Numbered from the stretch's first letter, positions 41,789-50,194 are shown. The stretch is DNA of 64,000 nucleotides from Clostridium sp. ZS2-4 (GCF_026719745.1 NZ_JAPPRQ010000134.1:21338-85337); one strand, 5' to 3'. Notes: generated by a model from the letters alone, not told the origin. Numbers and translations are program-made.

Positions 41789-42148
41789 CTATGTAATTCC
41801 ATAGAGCTTTCTTCCCATAATTCTTTTAATTATATCTAATTTTTTAAATCCTAACTTGTAAAGATTTAAATCTTTTTGGATTATCTTTGCTTGAAAAGGG
41901 TTAATTTTCAATAATTTAATTAGTTCATCCATACAATAATAATCCTTACTAAGTAATCTCATTAATTCATTCTGCATTTTTGTTTTATACGCTATGTCTA
42001 TTACTCTATTTTTATGAGGTCCGAATTCTCCCCTATGGTGTTCAGCGCATAAATATATATAATTTAGTGGAATATCAATTCCACCTTGATTTTTAAATAC
42101 GATGTGATGTTTTTCACCCGTTTTACCACATATACAACATTCCTTCAT
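41789..42148 (-). CDS. Small HNH-motif protein
   Basis: A 119-residue protein. The first half has an HNH-nuclease-like zinc core: CCICGKTGEKHHIVFKNQG, then YLCAEHHRGEFGPH, giving two Cys pairs/His and a central HH. The second half is a basic helical region (IIQKDLNLYKLGFKKL). It might bind or cut nucleic acid, or only keep the fold. It is divergent from the methyltransferase gene at 42325 and not in an evident mobile element. The start follows AAAGGGG. Confidence 0.65.
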   Translation of the reverse strand: MKECCICGKTGEKHHIVFKNQGGIDIPLNYIYLCAEHHRGEFGPHKNRVIDIAYKTKMQNELMRLLSKDYYCMDELIKLLKINPFQAKIIQKDLNLYKLGFKKLDIIKRIMGRKLYGIT

Positions 42149-42324
42149 GTTTATCCCCTTTCAGTAAAAAATGAAAAATATATCCCCGTATATATTTTAC
42201 TATTTATTATAAATTTATTAAATCTATACGTACATAAACCCTTTTATTTGCTTTTATTGTTTTTTATAACGGGTAATGATATATTATATAGGTGAAAAAC
42301 ATTGAAGAGAGGAAGAATACTTAA

Positions 42325-43473
42325 ATGGCTAAATATGAATTGATAGCTACATCAGCCTTTGGTTTGGAATCAATTGTAGCAAAAGAACTAAAACGACTAG
42401 GGTATAAAGATTTAAAAGTTGAAAATAGTAAAGTTACATACATAGGAGATGAAGAATGTATATGCAAATCTAATCTTTGGTTAAGATGCGCTGATAGAAT
42501 TTTCATTAAATTAGCAGAATTTACAGCAACAAGCTTTGAAGAATTATTTCAAGGAGCTAAAAATATTGATTGGGCGGATTACTTACCAGAAGATGCTAAC
42601 TTTATTGTAAATGCAAAATCAGTTAAATCTCAGCTATTTAGTCTTTCAGATATACAATCTATAGTAAAAAAAGCTATCGTAGAAAAAATGAAAGATACCT
42701 ACGAAGTAGAGTGGTTTGAGGAAAGTGGAAGTGTTTATCCAATACTTGTTTCAATACTAAATGATACTGTAACTATTTCTTTAGATACCAGTGGTGACGC
42801 ATTGCATAAACGTGGATACAGAGAAAAAGGAAATGCAGCTCCTTTAAAAGAAACTTTGGCAGCAGCCATGGTAATATTGAGTGGATGGAGATATGATAGA
42901 AATTTTGTTGATCCTTTCTGTGGTTCAGGTACCATACCAATAGAAGCTGCTATGATAGCTAGAAATATTGCACCAGGTTTAAATAGAAAATTTGCATGTG
43001 AAGAATGGGATTTCATTATTTCCAGTCTTACATGGAAAAAAGTTAGAAAAGAAGCTTATGAGGCTATAATTTACGATAAAGAGTATAATATATTTGGATA
43101 TGATATAGACAGTAAGATAATCCCTATTGCTAGAGAAAATGCAGTTAAAGCTGGTGTTGATGATTGTATTCACTTTCAAACTCAACCAGTAACTTCTTTA
43201 AGCTCACATAAGCATTATGGAACAATTGTATGTAATCCTCCATATGGAGAAAGACTGAGCGAAAAAGCAGATGTAGAACTTCTTTATAAAAACATGGGAA
43301 AGGTATTTACAAAATTAGATACGTGGTCTTACTTTGTAATAACTTCATATGAAGAATTTGAAAAATGCTTTGGTAAAAAATCTGACAAAAACAGGAAATT
43401 ATATAACGGAAGAATACAATGCTATTACTATCAATATTTAGGACCTAAACCTCCAAAAAGAAGTGAAAAATAA
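42325..43473 (+). CDS. THUMP-domain class I SAM RNA methyltransferase (YpsC/RlmL type)
   Basis: A 382-residue methyltransferase. The N-terminal THUMP RNA-binding domain (residues about 1-160) precedes a Rossmann domain with FVDPFCGSGTIPIEAAMIA and the catalytic VCNPPYGERL (NPPY) motif, which is typical of N2-guanine 23S rRNA methylation by RlmL-like enzymes. The start follows AGAGAGGAAG. Confidence 0.88.
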   Translation: MAKYELIATSAFGLESIVAKELKRLGYKDLKVENSKVTYIGDEECICKSNLWLRCADRIFIKLAEFTATSFEELFQGAKNIDWADYLPEDANFIVNAKSVKSQLFSLSDIQSIVKKAIVEKMKDTYEVEWFEESGSVYPILVSILNDTVTISLDTSGDALHKRGYREKGNAAPLKETLAAAMVILSGWRYDRNFVDPFCGSGTIPIEAAMIARNIAPGLNRKFACEEWDFIISSLTWKKVRKEAYEAIIYDKEYNIFGYDIDSKIIPIARENAVKAGVDDCIHFQTQPVTSLSSHKHYGTIVCNPPYGERLSEKADVELLYKNMGKVFTKLDTWSYFVITSYEEFEKCFGKKSDKNRKLYNGRIQCYYYQYLGPKPPKRSEK

Positions 43474-43571
43474 TTAATAGTATTATCTCCTTAATGATAT
43501 TTTGAGAATAATAATTTTATATGGTGGAATATTATATTTTGACAAAATACTTTTAATTAAAGGAGATAGCT

Positions 43572-43730
43572 ATGGGGAAAAAAACTCAACCTAAAAAAGC
43601 AACTAAAAACAATAATGATAATCGAGCAAATATTTTAAATCCAAATTCAACTAGTTATGAAATGGCACAAGAAGGATTTATAACTGAAATTAATCCTCCT
43701 AATAATAAGACAAAGAATAATAAGGCTTAA
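43572..43730 (+). CDS. Small 52-residue basic protein, possibly spore-associated
   Basis: The frame starts MGKKTQPKKATKNNNDNR and contains FITEINPPNNK. It follows AAAGGAGATAG and is closed by a 21-bp terminator stem, so expression is likely. It is rich in Lys, Asn and Thr without membrane segments, like minor small spore proteins, and lies 141 bp before a SASP gene. I cannot name the family. Confidence 0.6.
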   Translation: MGKKTQPKKATKNNNDNRANILNPNSTSYEMAQEGFITEINPPNNKTKNNKA

Positions 43731-43757
43731 CCATATAGCCTTATTATTCTTTGTCTT
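43707..43757 (+). terminator. Terminator after the 52-residue gene
   Basis: A 21-bp perfect stem (43707-43727 with 43737-43757; core AATAAGGCT/AGCCTTATT) overlapping the final codons, followed by AGTTTATTTTG. Confidence 0.8.
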
Positions 43758-43811
43758 AGTTTATTTTGCATATTTTTTCGTATATATACCTCCAGTTCCA
43801 TTTATTTATCA

Positions 43812-43840
43812 GCATATTTCTACAAAAACTGTACAACCTA
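43812..43840 (+). promoter_or_regulatory. Forespore (sigma-G-like) promoter of SASP copy A
   Basis: GCATA (43812-43816), 17 bp, CAACCTA (43834-43840) resembles the sigma-F/G pattern GHATR...CATNHTA with one mismatch. The same arrangement precedes SASP copy B. Confidence 0.6.
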
Positions 43841-43871
43841 AGAATATAACCTAATAAAGGAGGTAATATAT

Positions 43872-44054
43872 ATGAGTTATCAAAAATTAGTACCTAACGC
43901 AAAACCAGGTTTAAATAAATTTAAAGCCGAAGTTGCTAGAGAATTAAATGTACCTTTAAGCGAATACAATGGTGACCTTACTTCTAAACAAAATGGTTCT
44001 GTTGGTGGAGAAATGGTTAAAAGAATGGTTGAATCATACGAGAAAAACCTTTAA
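43872..44054 (+). CDS. Alpha/beta-type small acid-soluble spore protein, copy A
   Basis: A 60-residue DNA-coating spore protein that protects DNA in the dormant spore and feeds outgrowth. The GPR protease region FKAEVARELNV, the YNGDLTSKQNGSVGGEMVKRM block and overall length are diagnostic. The protein is identical to copy B at 51060-51242, while the DNA differs at seven silent sites. The start follows AAAGGAGGT. Confidence 0.96.
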   Translation: MSYQKLVPNAKPGLNKFKAEVARELNVPLSEYNGDLTSKQNGSVGGEMVKRMVESYEKNL

Positions 44055-44072
44055 TTTTTTATTTGGTTTTTA

Positions 44073-44101
44073 GTATATTAATTTTTAATCTACACATACT
44101 A
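44073..44101 (+). promoter_or_regulatory. Forespore-type promoter of micro-unit A
   Basis: GTATA (44073-44077), 17 bp, CATACTA (44095-44101): a full match to the sigma-F/G pattern. The same elements precede micro-unit B. Confidence 0.65.
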
Positions 44102-44124
44102 GATTCATAGAGAGGTGATTAGCA

Positions 44125-44172
44125 ATGGAAATAGATTTTAGAAATATTTATTTGAGGTTAGTCCTAAAATAA
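44125..44172 (+). CDS. 15-codon reading frame of micro-unit A
   Basis: The frame reads MEIDFRNIYLRLVLK and follows AGAGAGGTGATT, a strong ribosome site. The transcript predicted from the promoter at 44073-44101 and the terminator at 44205-44235 is about 125 nt. The copy at 51428 keeps frame, start, stop and ribosome site with four amino-acid changes. GATTAG (44117-44122) can pair with CTAATC (44195-44200), so the RNA itself may also matter. Coding status is an inference. Confidence 0.45.
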   Translation: MEIDFRNIYLRLVLK

Positions 44173-44204
44173 TTTTAAAGTCTCCATACGCTCACTAATC
44201 TTGT

Positions 44205-44235
44205 ACCAGGGAATATTAATATTCCCTGGTTTTAA
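44205..44235 (+). terminator. Terminator of micro-unit A
   Basis: CCAGGGAATATT followed directly by its reverse complement forms a stem of up to 12 bp, then TTTTAAT. Confidence 0.85.
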
Positions 44236-44256
44236 TAGGTATACTATATCATTAAT

Positions 44257-45075
44257 TTATATAAATAATTCTGGTTCTCTTCGATAAGCAAAATCAATTT
44301 CTAATTCATGCTTATGTCTTAAATAATCTTTATCATCATAATATTTTGCATGAGTAGGACATTTTTTTATACAAGCACCACATTTAATACAAATTCCATC
44401 TAATTTAGATACATCTTTGAAATCAATAGAACCCATTGGACAAACATTTACACAAATTTTACAATCAACACAATTGCTATTAGTTTTTGGAATAACCTTT
44501 CTAATATCCACATGGTTACCGTTTTTATCTTTAGGCATATAATATTTTCTATAAGGTGTATTTCCAGTTACAACTATAGTTTCAAGTTTATCTTCGATTG
44601 TTATTTTGGTATATATTTGATTGGCAAAATAACTTACTATAGCCATATCTTTTTCATCAGGTCTGTTTTGGGCAAGAGTTTCAGAAAATGAATGTTCTCC
44701 TATAAATGCCCCCCCTGCAATAACTTTAAAACCAGTTAATTCAAGAATATTTTTTAATTCTATTAAAGCATCATCATAATTTCTGTTTCCATAAACAACT
44801 ACAGCAATTGCTAATGCGCCATTACCTTCAATAGAATTTAAATACTTTAGCAATACATTAGGAACTCTTCCTGCATAGACTGGAACTCCTATAATAACAA
44901 CATCTTTTTCTGTAAAAAACACTGATTCTTTTCTAACTCTCGGTAATGTAAAATCAATATTATTTATAGTTATTTCAGTATCAATATTCTTTGAAATTTT
45001 CTTTCCTATTTCAGATACTACTTTTTTAGTTGTATCTGTGGCACTAAAATACATTGTATTAATTTTTTTATTCAT
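44257..45075 (-). CDS. EFR1-family ferredoxin-flavodoxin protein
   Basis: A 272-residue two-part redox protein. Residues 1-165 resemble flavodoxin (MYFSATDTTKKV phosphate loop, VPVYAGRVP, VVYGNRNYDDAL). Residues 195-245 carry two [4Fe-4S] motifs (CVDCKICVNVCP and CIKCGACIKKCP). This arrangement is common in clostridia as EFR1-type ferredoxins; the partner is unknown. Its start overlaps the stop of the exporter gene (ATGA). Confidence 0.88.
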   Translation of the reverse strand: MNKKINTMYFSATDTTKKVVSEIGKKISKNIDTEITINNIDFTLPRVRKESVFFTEKDVVIIGVPVYAGRVPNVLLKYLNSIEGNGALAIAVVVYGNRNYDDALIELKNILELTGFKVIAGGAFIGEHSFSETLAQNRPDEKDMAIVSYFANQIYTKITIEDKLETIVVTGNTPYRKYYMPKDKNGNHVDIRKVIPKTNSNCVDCKICVNVCPMGSIDFKDVSKLDGICIKCGACIKKCPTHAKYYDDKDYLRHKHELEIDFAYRREPELFI

Positions 45076-45947
45076 AATAATACCTCCTGTACTTCTTTAA
45101 CTAGTATTATCACTTCTTCTAAATGGTGATTAAATACTGAATTTGTATCATTTGCACATTTATCATAATCCATTTCATAATAATCTTCTTTTATTTCAAG
45201 AATCTTGGTTAGTTCATTAAAATTTTTACAACTTAACTTCTTATTATCTAATGATGATATTATAGTTAAATGTAAATATACCTTTTCATATAAATTTATT
45301 AAGTTAGATAATTTATATGAATCCTTTTCTTCTTTTCTGATATATTTTATTTCTTTATTATATAAATTTATGTAATTTTTTAGTTCGTGTATTTTTTTAT
45401 CGATTTCATTTGTATTTATATTTTGTCCTTCTACAAGTAAATTACAAACCGAAAATATTTTTCTGTGAATATCCTTTGAGATATTATTAACTTTTGAAAA
45501 ATAGTTGGGCGGATTCAAAAGATAATTTAAGATTACAGCAACTGTTATACCTATAAAGGTTTCGAAAATTCTATAAACACTATACATAAATGGAGTTACA
45601 TCTTTTAGATTTGTCGTTATTGCTAAAAAAACTATACAAGCAATAGTTGATGATTCTTTTACTTTTGTTATATTACAGCAATAAATAACACAAATAATTC
45701 CTATAAAGCACAAAAATGCACTATCGAGATGAATTAGTGAAAATATAAAACCTATTGTAGCGCCTATCATAGTTCCTATCATTCTATTTTTACCTGTTTT
45801 AAACGAACCTGAAATAGAATTTTGTATACATATTACAGACGCAATACATGCATAAAATGGATATTTAAATCCAAAAAGTCTTAAAATGATTATACAAATG
45901 AAAACTGATAATGCTGTTTTTATATTACGCATTCCTATTTTTCCCAT
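45072..45947 (-). CDS. Aromatic-acid exporter (FUSC/ArAE) family membrane protein
   Basis: A 291-residue protein with about five to six N-terminal membrane helices (residues 8-145, including TMIGATIGFIFSL) and a long helical cytosolic C-terminal half. This is the layout of DUF939/ArAE_1 exporters. Substrate unknown. It is coupled to the EFR1 gene through ATGA. Tandem operator-like sites lie upstream (45998-46029). Confidence 0.8.
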   Translation of the reverse strand: MGKIGMRNIKTALSVFICIIILRLFGFKYPFYACIASVICIQNSISGSFKTGKNRMIGTMIGATIGFIFSLIHLDSAFLCFIGIICVIYCCNITKVKESSTIACIVFLAITTNLKDVTPFMYSVYRIFETFIGITVAVILNYLLNPPNYFSKVNNISKDIHRKIFSVCNLLVEGQNINTNEIDKKIHELKNYINLYNKEIKYIRKEEKDSYKLSNLINLYEKVYLHLTIISSLDNKKLSCKNFNELTKILEIKEDYYEMDYDKCANDTNSVFNHHLEEVIILVKEVQEVLL

Positions 45948-45997
45948 ATTTTAAACCTCTAATTTCTTTAGTATATTGTGAATTGGATAATCTTATT

Positions 45998-46029
45998 ATA
46001 TTTTTGTTACAATATATTTTTGTTACAAT
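45998..46029. repeat. Two tandem 16-bp repeats, operator-like
   Basis: ATATTTTTGTTACAAT occurs twice with no gap. Each copy holds the dyad TTGT-T-ACAA. They lie 50-80 bp upstream of the exporter start and may bind a repressor or activator. Confidence 0.6.
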
Positions 46030-46369
46030 ATATTTTCTAAAATATTATAATATATTACCATTAGACTTACAATAACAAAGAGATAAAATGAAATATAATT
46101 CCGTTCAATCTTGCATTTGATTTTATAACCCCTCGGGAATTTTTATATAGTTTACAAAAAATGGTTTGAATTTTGCAAGTTTTGTATGCTTATTTTTCAT
46201 AATGTAGATTAGTACTATAATACCAATCATAAATTACAAAGATAGTAGTTTATTTTTGATATTAATACTTAAATAGTGTATATTTTTAATAATTATTTTA
46301 AATTTATATACCTTGTTCGTTGTAGATTAGAAAAATTTTTATAAAATTCATATTATTTGACAATTAAGG

Positions 46370-46400
46370 TGTTAACGTTTAACATATTTTATGATATACT
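46370..46400 (+). promoter_or_regulatory. malP promoter with LacI-type operator
   Basis: A perfect palindrome TGTTAACGTTTAACA (46370-46384) overlaps the -35 TTAACG (46372-46377); -10 is TATACT (46395-46400), spacer 17. The central CG is typical of LacI/GalR-family operators. Repression by such a protein is inferred. Confidence 0.65.
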
Positions 46401-46456
46401 TATGGTGTAACGATAAATTTATAAGTAATATACGTTTTTGTACAAAGGTGGGTTTC

Positions 46457-46491
46457 TAATATTAGGTTAGGCATAATCTAATATTAATTTT
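46457..46491 (+). terminator. Leader hairpin with T tract before malP
   Basis: TAATATTAG (46457-46465) pairs with CTAATATTA (46478-46486), followed by ATTTTTAATAG. It lies inside the leader and could act as an attenuator. Confidence 0.5.
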
Positions 46492-46503
46492 TAATAGTTT
46501 GTG

Positions 46504-46513
46504 CAAACGTTTG
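46504..46513. promoter_or_regulatory. Second LacI-type dyad in the malP leader
   Basis: CAAACGTTTG, a perfect palindrome inside GTGCAAACGTTTGTGCA, shares the AACGTT centre with the upstream operator about 130 bp away, which would suit looping or a roadblock. Confidence 0.5.
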
Positions 46514-46571
46514 TGCAAGTAGCATTACTATTATTTTAACTAATAAAATTAAAAAGGAGGTACATATAATA

Positions 46572-48878
46572 ATGAACAAATATTTTAAATTAGACGAATG
46601 GAATATTATTGAAGAAGGCTTTATTCCAGAAAATAACGAGATATCTGAAAGTATATTTAGTTTAGGTAATGGATTTATGGGACAAAGAGCTAACTTTGAG
46701 GAAAAATACAGCGGCAGCTCTTTAGCGGGAAGCTATATTGCAGGAGTATATTTCCCCGATAAGACTAAAGTTGGTTGGTGGAAAAATGGATATCCAGAAT
46801 ATTTTGCAAAAGTTTTGAATTCAACAAATTGGATTGGAATTGATATAAAAATTAATGGTGAATCTCTAGATCTTGGCCAATGTACAATAAAAGATTTTAC
46901 TAGAATTTTGCATATGAAAGAAGGATATTTAGAAAGAAGCTTTAACGCTGTCTTAAAAAATGGAAAAGAAGTAAAGATAAATTCAAAGCGTTTTATAAGT
47001 ATGGCTCGTAATGAAATTGGAGCTATAAGATATTCCATATCCCCTGTTAACTTTGATGGATGCATAGAAGTATCACCTTATTTAGATGGTGATATAATTA
47101 ATAAAGATTCAAATTATGATGAAAAATTTTGGGTAGAAGTAGATAAAAATATACAACCTTATGAAGGTTATGTTATGCTTAAAACAAAAAAACTAGATTT
47201 TAATATTTGTTCTTATATGAGATTGGAAATAACAAAAAATAATGAAAAAATAAACATTCCAATAGATACCTTTAAAAGAGAAAAATATGTTTCAAATATA
47301 GCAAGAGTAGATTGTTGCAAAAATGATGAACTAGTAGTTTATAAATATGTGGCAAATACTTCTTCAAGATATTATGATACAGATATGCTTGTAAAAGTAA
47401 CTGAGGATTTATCACTTAAAGCTCAAAATTCAGGCTTCCAAGCTTTATTTGAAGAACAATGTAAAGTATGGGAAGAAAAATGGAAACATAGTGATATTAT
47501 TATAGATGGTGACGTTGAAGCACAGCAGGCAATCAGATTTAATATATTCCAGCTAAATCAAACTTATACTGGAGAAGATGCAAGACTTAATATAGGTCCA
47601 AAAGGATTTACTGGTGAAAAATATGGCGGCAGCACTTATTGGGATACAGAAGCATATTGTCTTCCTTTTTATCTAAGTACTGCTGAAGAAAATGTTTCTA
47701 AAAATCTTCTTATATATAGATACAAACAACTTGGTAAAGCTATAGAGAATGCTGAAAAACTTGGTTTCACAAATGGATGTGCACTTTATCCAATGGTAAC
47801 TATGAATGGTGAAGAATGCCATAATGAGTGGGAAATAACCTTTGAAGAAATCCATAGAAATGGTGCCATAGCATATGGAATCTATAATTATGTAAATTAT
47901 ACTGGGGATAAAAGCTACCTAGGTGAATTTGGACTTCATGTCCTTGTTGGAATATCCAGATTCTGGGCTCAAAGAGTTAATTTCTCTGCATCTAAAAATA
48001 AATATGTAATGTTAGGTGTTACCGGTCCAAATGAATACGAAAATAATGTAAATAATAACTGGTATACTAATTCAATAGCTACTTGGACATTAGAGTATAC
48101 TATCAATGTAATAAATTATCTTAAAGCAAATGAACCAGAAAGATATACTGAATTACAAAACAAATTGAATATTATGTCTGAAGAAATAGAAAGATGGACA
48201 CATATTATTGAAAATATGTACTATCCTGAAGATAAGAAATTAGGCGTATTTTTACAGCAAGATGGATATATGGACAAGGAGCAGATACTTGTTAAAGATT
48301 TAGATAAAAAACATCTTCCATTAAATCAAAATTGGTCATGGGATAGAATTCTTCGTTCATGCTTCATTAAGCAAGCAGATGTACTTCAAGGATTATATTT
48401 CTTAGAGGACAGATATGATATTGATACAATAAAAAGAAACTTTGAATTTTATGAAGCAAGAACAGTACATGAATCCTCTTTATCACCATGTGTTCATGCT
48501 ATTTTGGCAAGCAAAATTGGAAATATAGAAAAAGCATATGAGATGTATCTTAGAACAGCAAGACTTGATCTTGATAACTATAATAATGATACCTGTGATG
48601 GATGTCATACGACAAGTATGGCTGGAACATGGATGGCATTTGTACAAGGCTTTGGAGGACTTAGAGTTAAGAATGACAGATTAGTTTTAAATCCTATTAT
48701 TCCTTCTCAGTGGAATTCATATTCATTTAAAATCATGTTCAGAGGAAGTCTTATAAAAGTAACAGTTGGGAATGAGATTATTGAAATTCATAATGAAAGT
48801 AATAAAGATACACCTATTTGTATATATGATAAAGATTTCAGTGTTAAAGGATTTGATTCTTTAATTATTAATAAGTAA
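46572..48878 (+). CDS. malP: GH65 maltose phosphorylase
   Basis: A 768-residue GH65 enzyme that splits maltose with phosphate into glucose and beta-glucose 1-phosphate. An N-terminal beta-sandwich (1-270) precedes the (alpha/alpha)6 catalytic barrel (about 330-690). The general acid is Glu488 in TGPNEYENNVNNNWYTN, matching Glu487 of the Lactobacillus brevis enzyme, and HESSLSPCVHAIL forms part of the phosphate site. A kojibiose or trehalose phosphorylase is possible but the ENNVNNNWYTN block favours maltose. No beta-phosphoglucomutase or transporter is next to it. Confidence 0.85.
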   Translation: MNKYFKLDEWNIIEEGFIPENNEISESIFSLGNGFMGQRANFEEKYSGSSLAGSYIAGVYFPDKTKVGWWKNGYPEYFAKVLNSTNWIGIDIKINGESLDLGQCTIKDFTRILHMKEGYLERSFNAVLKNGKEVKINSKRFISMARNEIGAIRYSISPVNFDGCIEVSPYLDGDIINKDSNYDEKFWVEVDKNIQPYEGYVMLKTKKLDFNICSYMRLEITKNNEKINIPIDTFKREKYVSNIARVDCCKNDELVVYKYVANTSSRYYDTDMLVKVTEDLSLKAQNSGFQALFEEQCKVWEEKWKHSDIIIDGDVEAQQAIRFNIFQLNQTYTGEDARLNIGPKGFTGEKYGGSTYWDTEAYCLPFYLSTAEENVSKNLLIYRYKQLGKAIENAEKLGFTNGCALYPMVTMNGEECHNEWEITFEEIHRNGAIAYGIYNYVNYTGDKSYLGEFGLHVLVGISRFWAQRVNFSASKNKYVMLGVTGPNEYENNVNNNWYTNSIATWTLEYTINVINYLKANEPERYTELQNKLNIMSEEIERWTHIIENMYYPEDKKLGVFLQQDGYMDKEQILVKDLDKKHLPLNQNWSWDRILRSCFIKQADVLQGLYFLEDRYDIDTIKRNFEFYEARTVHESSLSPCVHAILASKIGNIEKAYEMYLRTARLDLDNYNNDTCDGCHTTSMAGTWMAFVQGFGGLRVKNDRLVLNPIIPSQWNSYSFKIMFRGSLIKVTVGNEIIEIHNESNKDTPICIYDKDFSVKGFDSLIINK

Positions 48879-48882
48879 TACT

Positions 48883-48931
48883 ATAGCTGTAGAAAAAGTT
48901 ATTTTTGAACTCTTTTCTACAGCTATTTTAG
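48883..48931 (+). terminator. Terminator after malP
   Basis: A 14-bp perfect stem (ATAGCTGTAGAAAA / TTTTCTACAGCTAT) with a 16-nt loop, then TTTAG. Confidence 0.8.
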
Positions 48932-48945
48932 ATAGTCACTATAGA

Positions 48946-49143
48946 TTACTTGTTTTTTCTTAATTCTTTTATGATTTTTTCCAGTTCTTCATTACATAAG
49001 TTTTTCTTATCAATTTTATTTTCTTCTAAATAGTTAGATAAATTTTCTAGAGTTTTTATATTTTCCTCTAAATCTTCTTCAGACTTATCGTCCTTACTAA
49101 TAAGTTTACCATTTTTACATTTATAAAAAAAACTAAATTTCAT
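48946..49143 (-). CDS. Small 65-residue protein of unknown function
   Basis: The protein starts MKFSFFYKCKNGKLISKDD and ends in a charged helix (EELEKIIKELRKNK). It has two Cys and no membrane segment. The ATG at 49143 follows GGGAGGGGGT; an ATG five codons earlier overlaps that site. Convergent with malP. I do not recognise it. Confidence 0.6.
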   Translation of the reverse strand: MKFSFFYKCKNGKLISKDDKSEEDLEENIKTLENLSNYLEENKIDKKNLCNEELEKIIKELRKNK

Positions 49144-49466
49144 ATTACCCCCTCCCATTTATTTATATATTCATGTATTAAAATTTTTATTCTATAATGA
49201 AACATTTTATGTAACTTATATACATGAATAATTTTATTGTTTTGACACATAAAAAGAGTCTTTAGTATACCACTACATCCTATCTCCTTTTCTAAATTAA
49301 ATAGTACAATGTATAAAAATAAGTTGTGATGCGATAGTAGATAATAAGATATTATGAAGATTATTTATAAAGAAGCATTAGCTTATTTTAGTTAATATAA
49401 AAGTTATCCGTACCATTTAAAAAAGATACGGACAATTTCGTATTTGTTGATAATATTTTTACGTTC
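49144..49466. other. 323-bp gene-free stretch
   Basis: A spaced inverted repeat (TATTCATGTAT at 49168-49178 and ATACATGAATA at 49220-49230) lies directly upstream of the 65-residue gene and may be its operator. A hairpin at 49407-49432 is the likely terminator of the gene on its right. Nothing else is evident. Confidence 0.6.
49407..49432 (-). terminator. Hairpin after the DUF6143-like gene
   Basis: TCCGTA and TACGGA pair over a 14-nt loop; the minus-strand tail is TAACTTTTAT. Confidence 0.55.
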
Positions 49467-50015
49467 CTAACAGATTGGTTCTTCCCACCACCCAAAAGCA
49501 ATTCTGCCAGAAACTGCTAGATCCTGCGTTTCAGGATTAGATAAGAAAATTAGAAATGAACCACCAGGTGGAAAAATAAATTTTCCCTGTTCATCATCTA
49601 CCAAGGTAGTTTCGGGCTGACCTCTTCTTACGAAAGCTTTAATTCCTTCCGTTGGTTCTCCTGTCACATTATTTGCATACTCAAGTTTTATTTTCGGTTG
49701 TGGCAATGGACAAAGTGCTTGATTAGAATAAGTTACCAATGTAGAAATCTGTGGTCTTCCAGGTGGTTCTGCATTAAACCAAATTTGGGCTCTAAATGGA
49801 GATTCAGATACATCACTCACAGTCCAAACAGTTATATGCAAATTTACTCCAGAATTAATTGGATTATATAATCTAGCCCAAGCACTTGTTCCCACACCAA
49901 AAGTAAGATTATCAGCGTAACCTACAAAGTATGTTCCTTCTAGGGACTTGGCCAAGTTAATGGGCACAGAAACAGTGTAATCTAAAGACGGTTTATATAT
50001 TGATGGCTTGGACAA
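49467..50015 (-). CDS. DUF6143-like protein, 5' end uncertain
   Basis: The 182-residue frame resembles small clostridial DUF6143-type proteins (NLAKSLEGTYFVGY, AQIWFNAEPPGRPQIS, FIFPPGGSFLIFL), a beta-rich fold of unknown role. The only start codon in frame is a TTG at 50015 without a ribosome site. The frame stays open 15 codons further up to a TAG at about 50061. In another frame, overlapping the same bases, a coding-like stretch (FHSTEQQQTFMERIVQAI) runs into a stop. This suggests a frameshift or lost 5' end. Confidence 0.6.
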   Translation of the reverse strand: MSKPSIYKPSLDYTVSVPINLAKSLEGTYFVGYADNLTFGVGTSAWARLYNPINSGVNLHITVWTVSDVSESPFRAQIWFNAEPPGRPQISTLVTYSNQALCPLPQPKIKLEYANNVTGEPTEGIKAFVRRGQPETTLVDDEQGKFIFPPGGSFLIFLSNPETQDLAVSGRIAFGWWEEPIC

Positions 50016-50194
50016 TTCTTTCCATGAATGTTTGTTGTTGTTCAGTACTATGAAAGTCTAACTCTAATTGAAAATAGAAAAATAAAACAACAATTACTAT
50101 CTATAAATAAGTTTTAAAATCAAAAATATAAACATATTTTAAATTAGTTATTATGTTTAAATGAAAGTATTTTTTATGAAAGGTATAAATCGGT

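Larger units (their letters stand above)
45948..46571. other. 624-bp regulatory spacer before maltose phosphorylase
   Basis: The left end belongs to the exporter gene (tandem 16-bp repeats at 45998-46029). The middle (46035-46356) is A+T-rich with no frame or structure I can support. The right end is the malP control region with promoter, two operator-like dyads and a leader hairpin. Confidence 0.7.

Noticed and set aside
44205..44230. Mobile-element terminal repeat
   Set aside because: The perfect palindrome is followed by a T tract and its homologue keeps only the stem, so it is a terminator.
46501..46520. CcpA cre site in the malP leader
   Set aside because: The centre fits but the outer TG and CA are at the wrong distance for a 14-bp cre; a LacI-type operator is the simpler reading.
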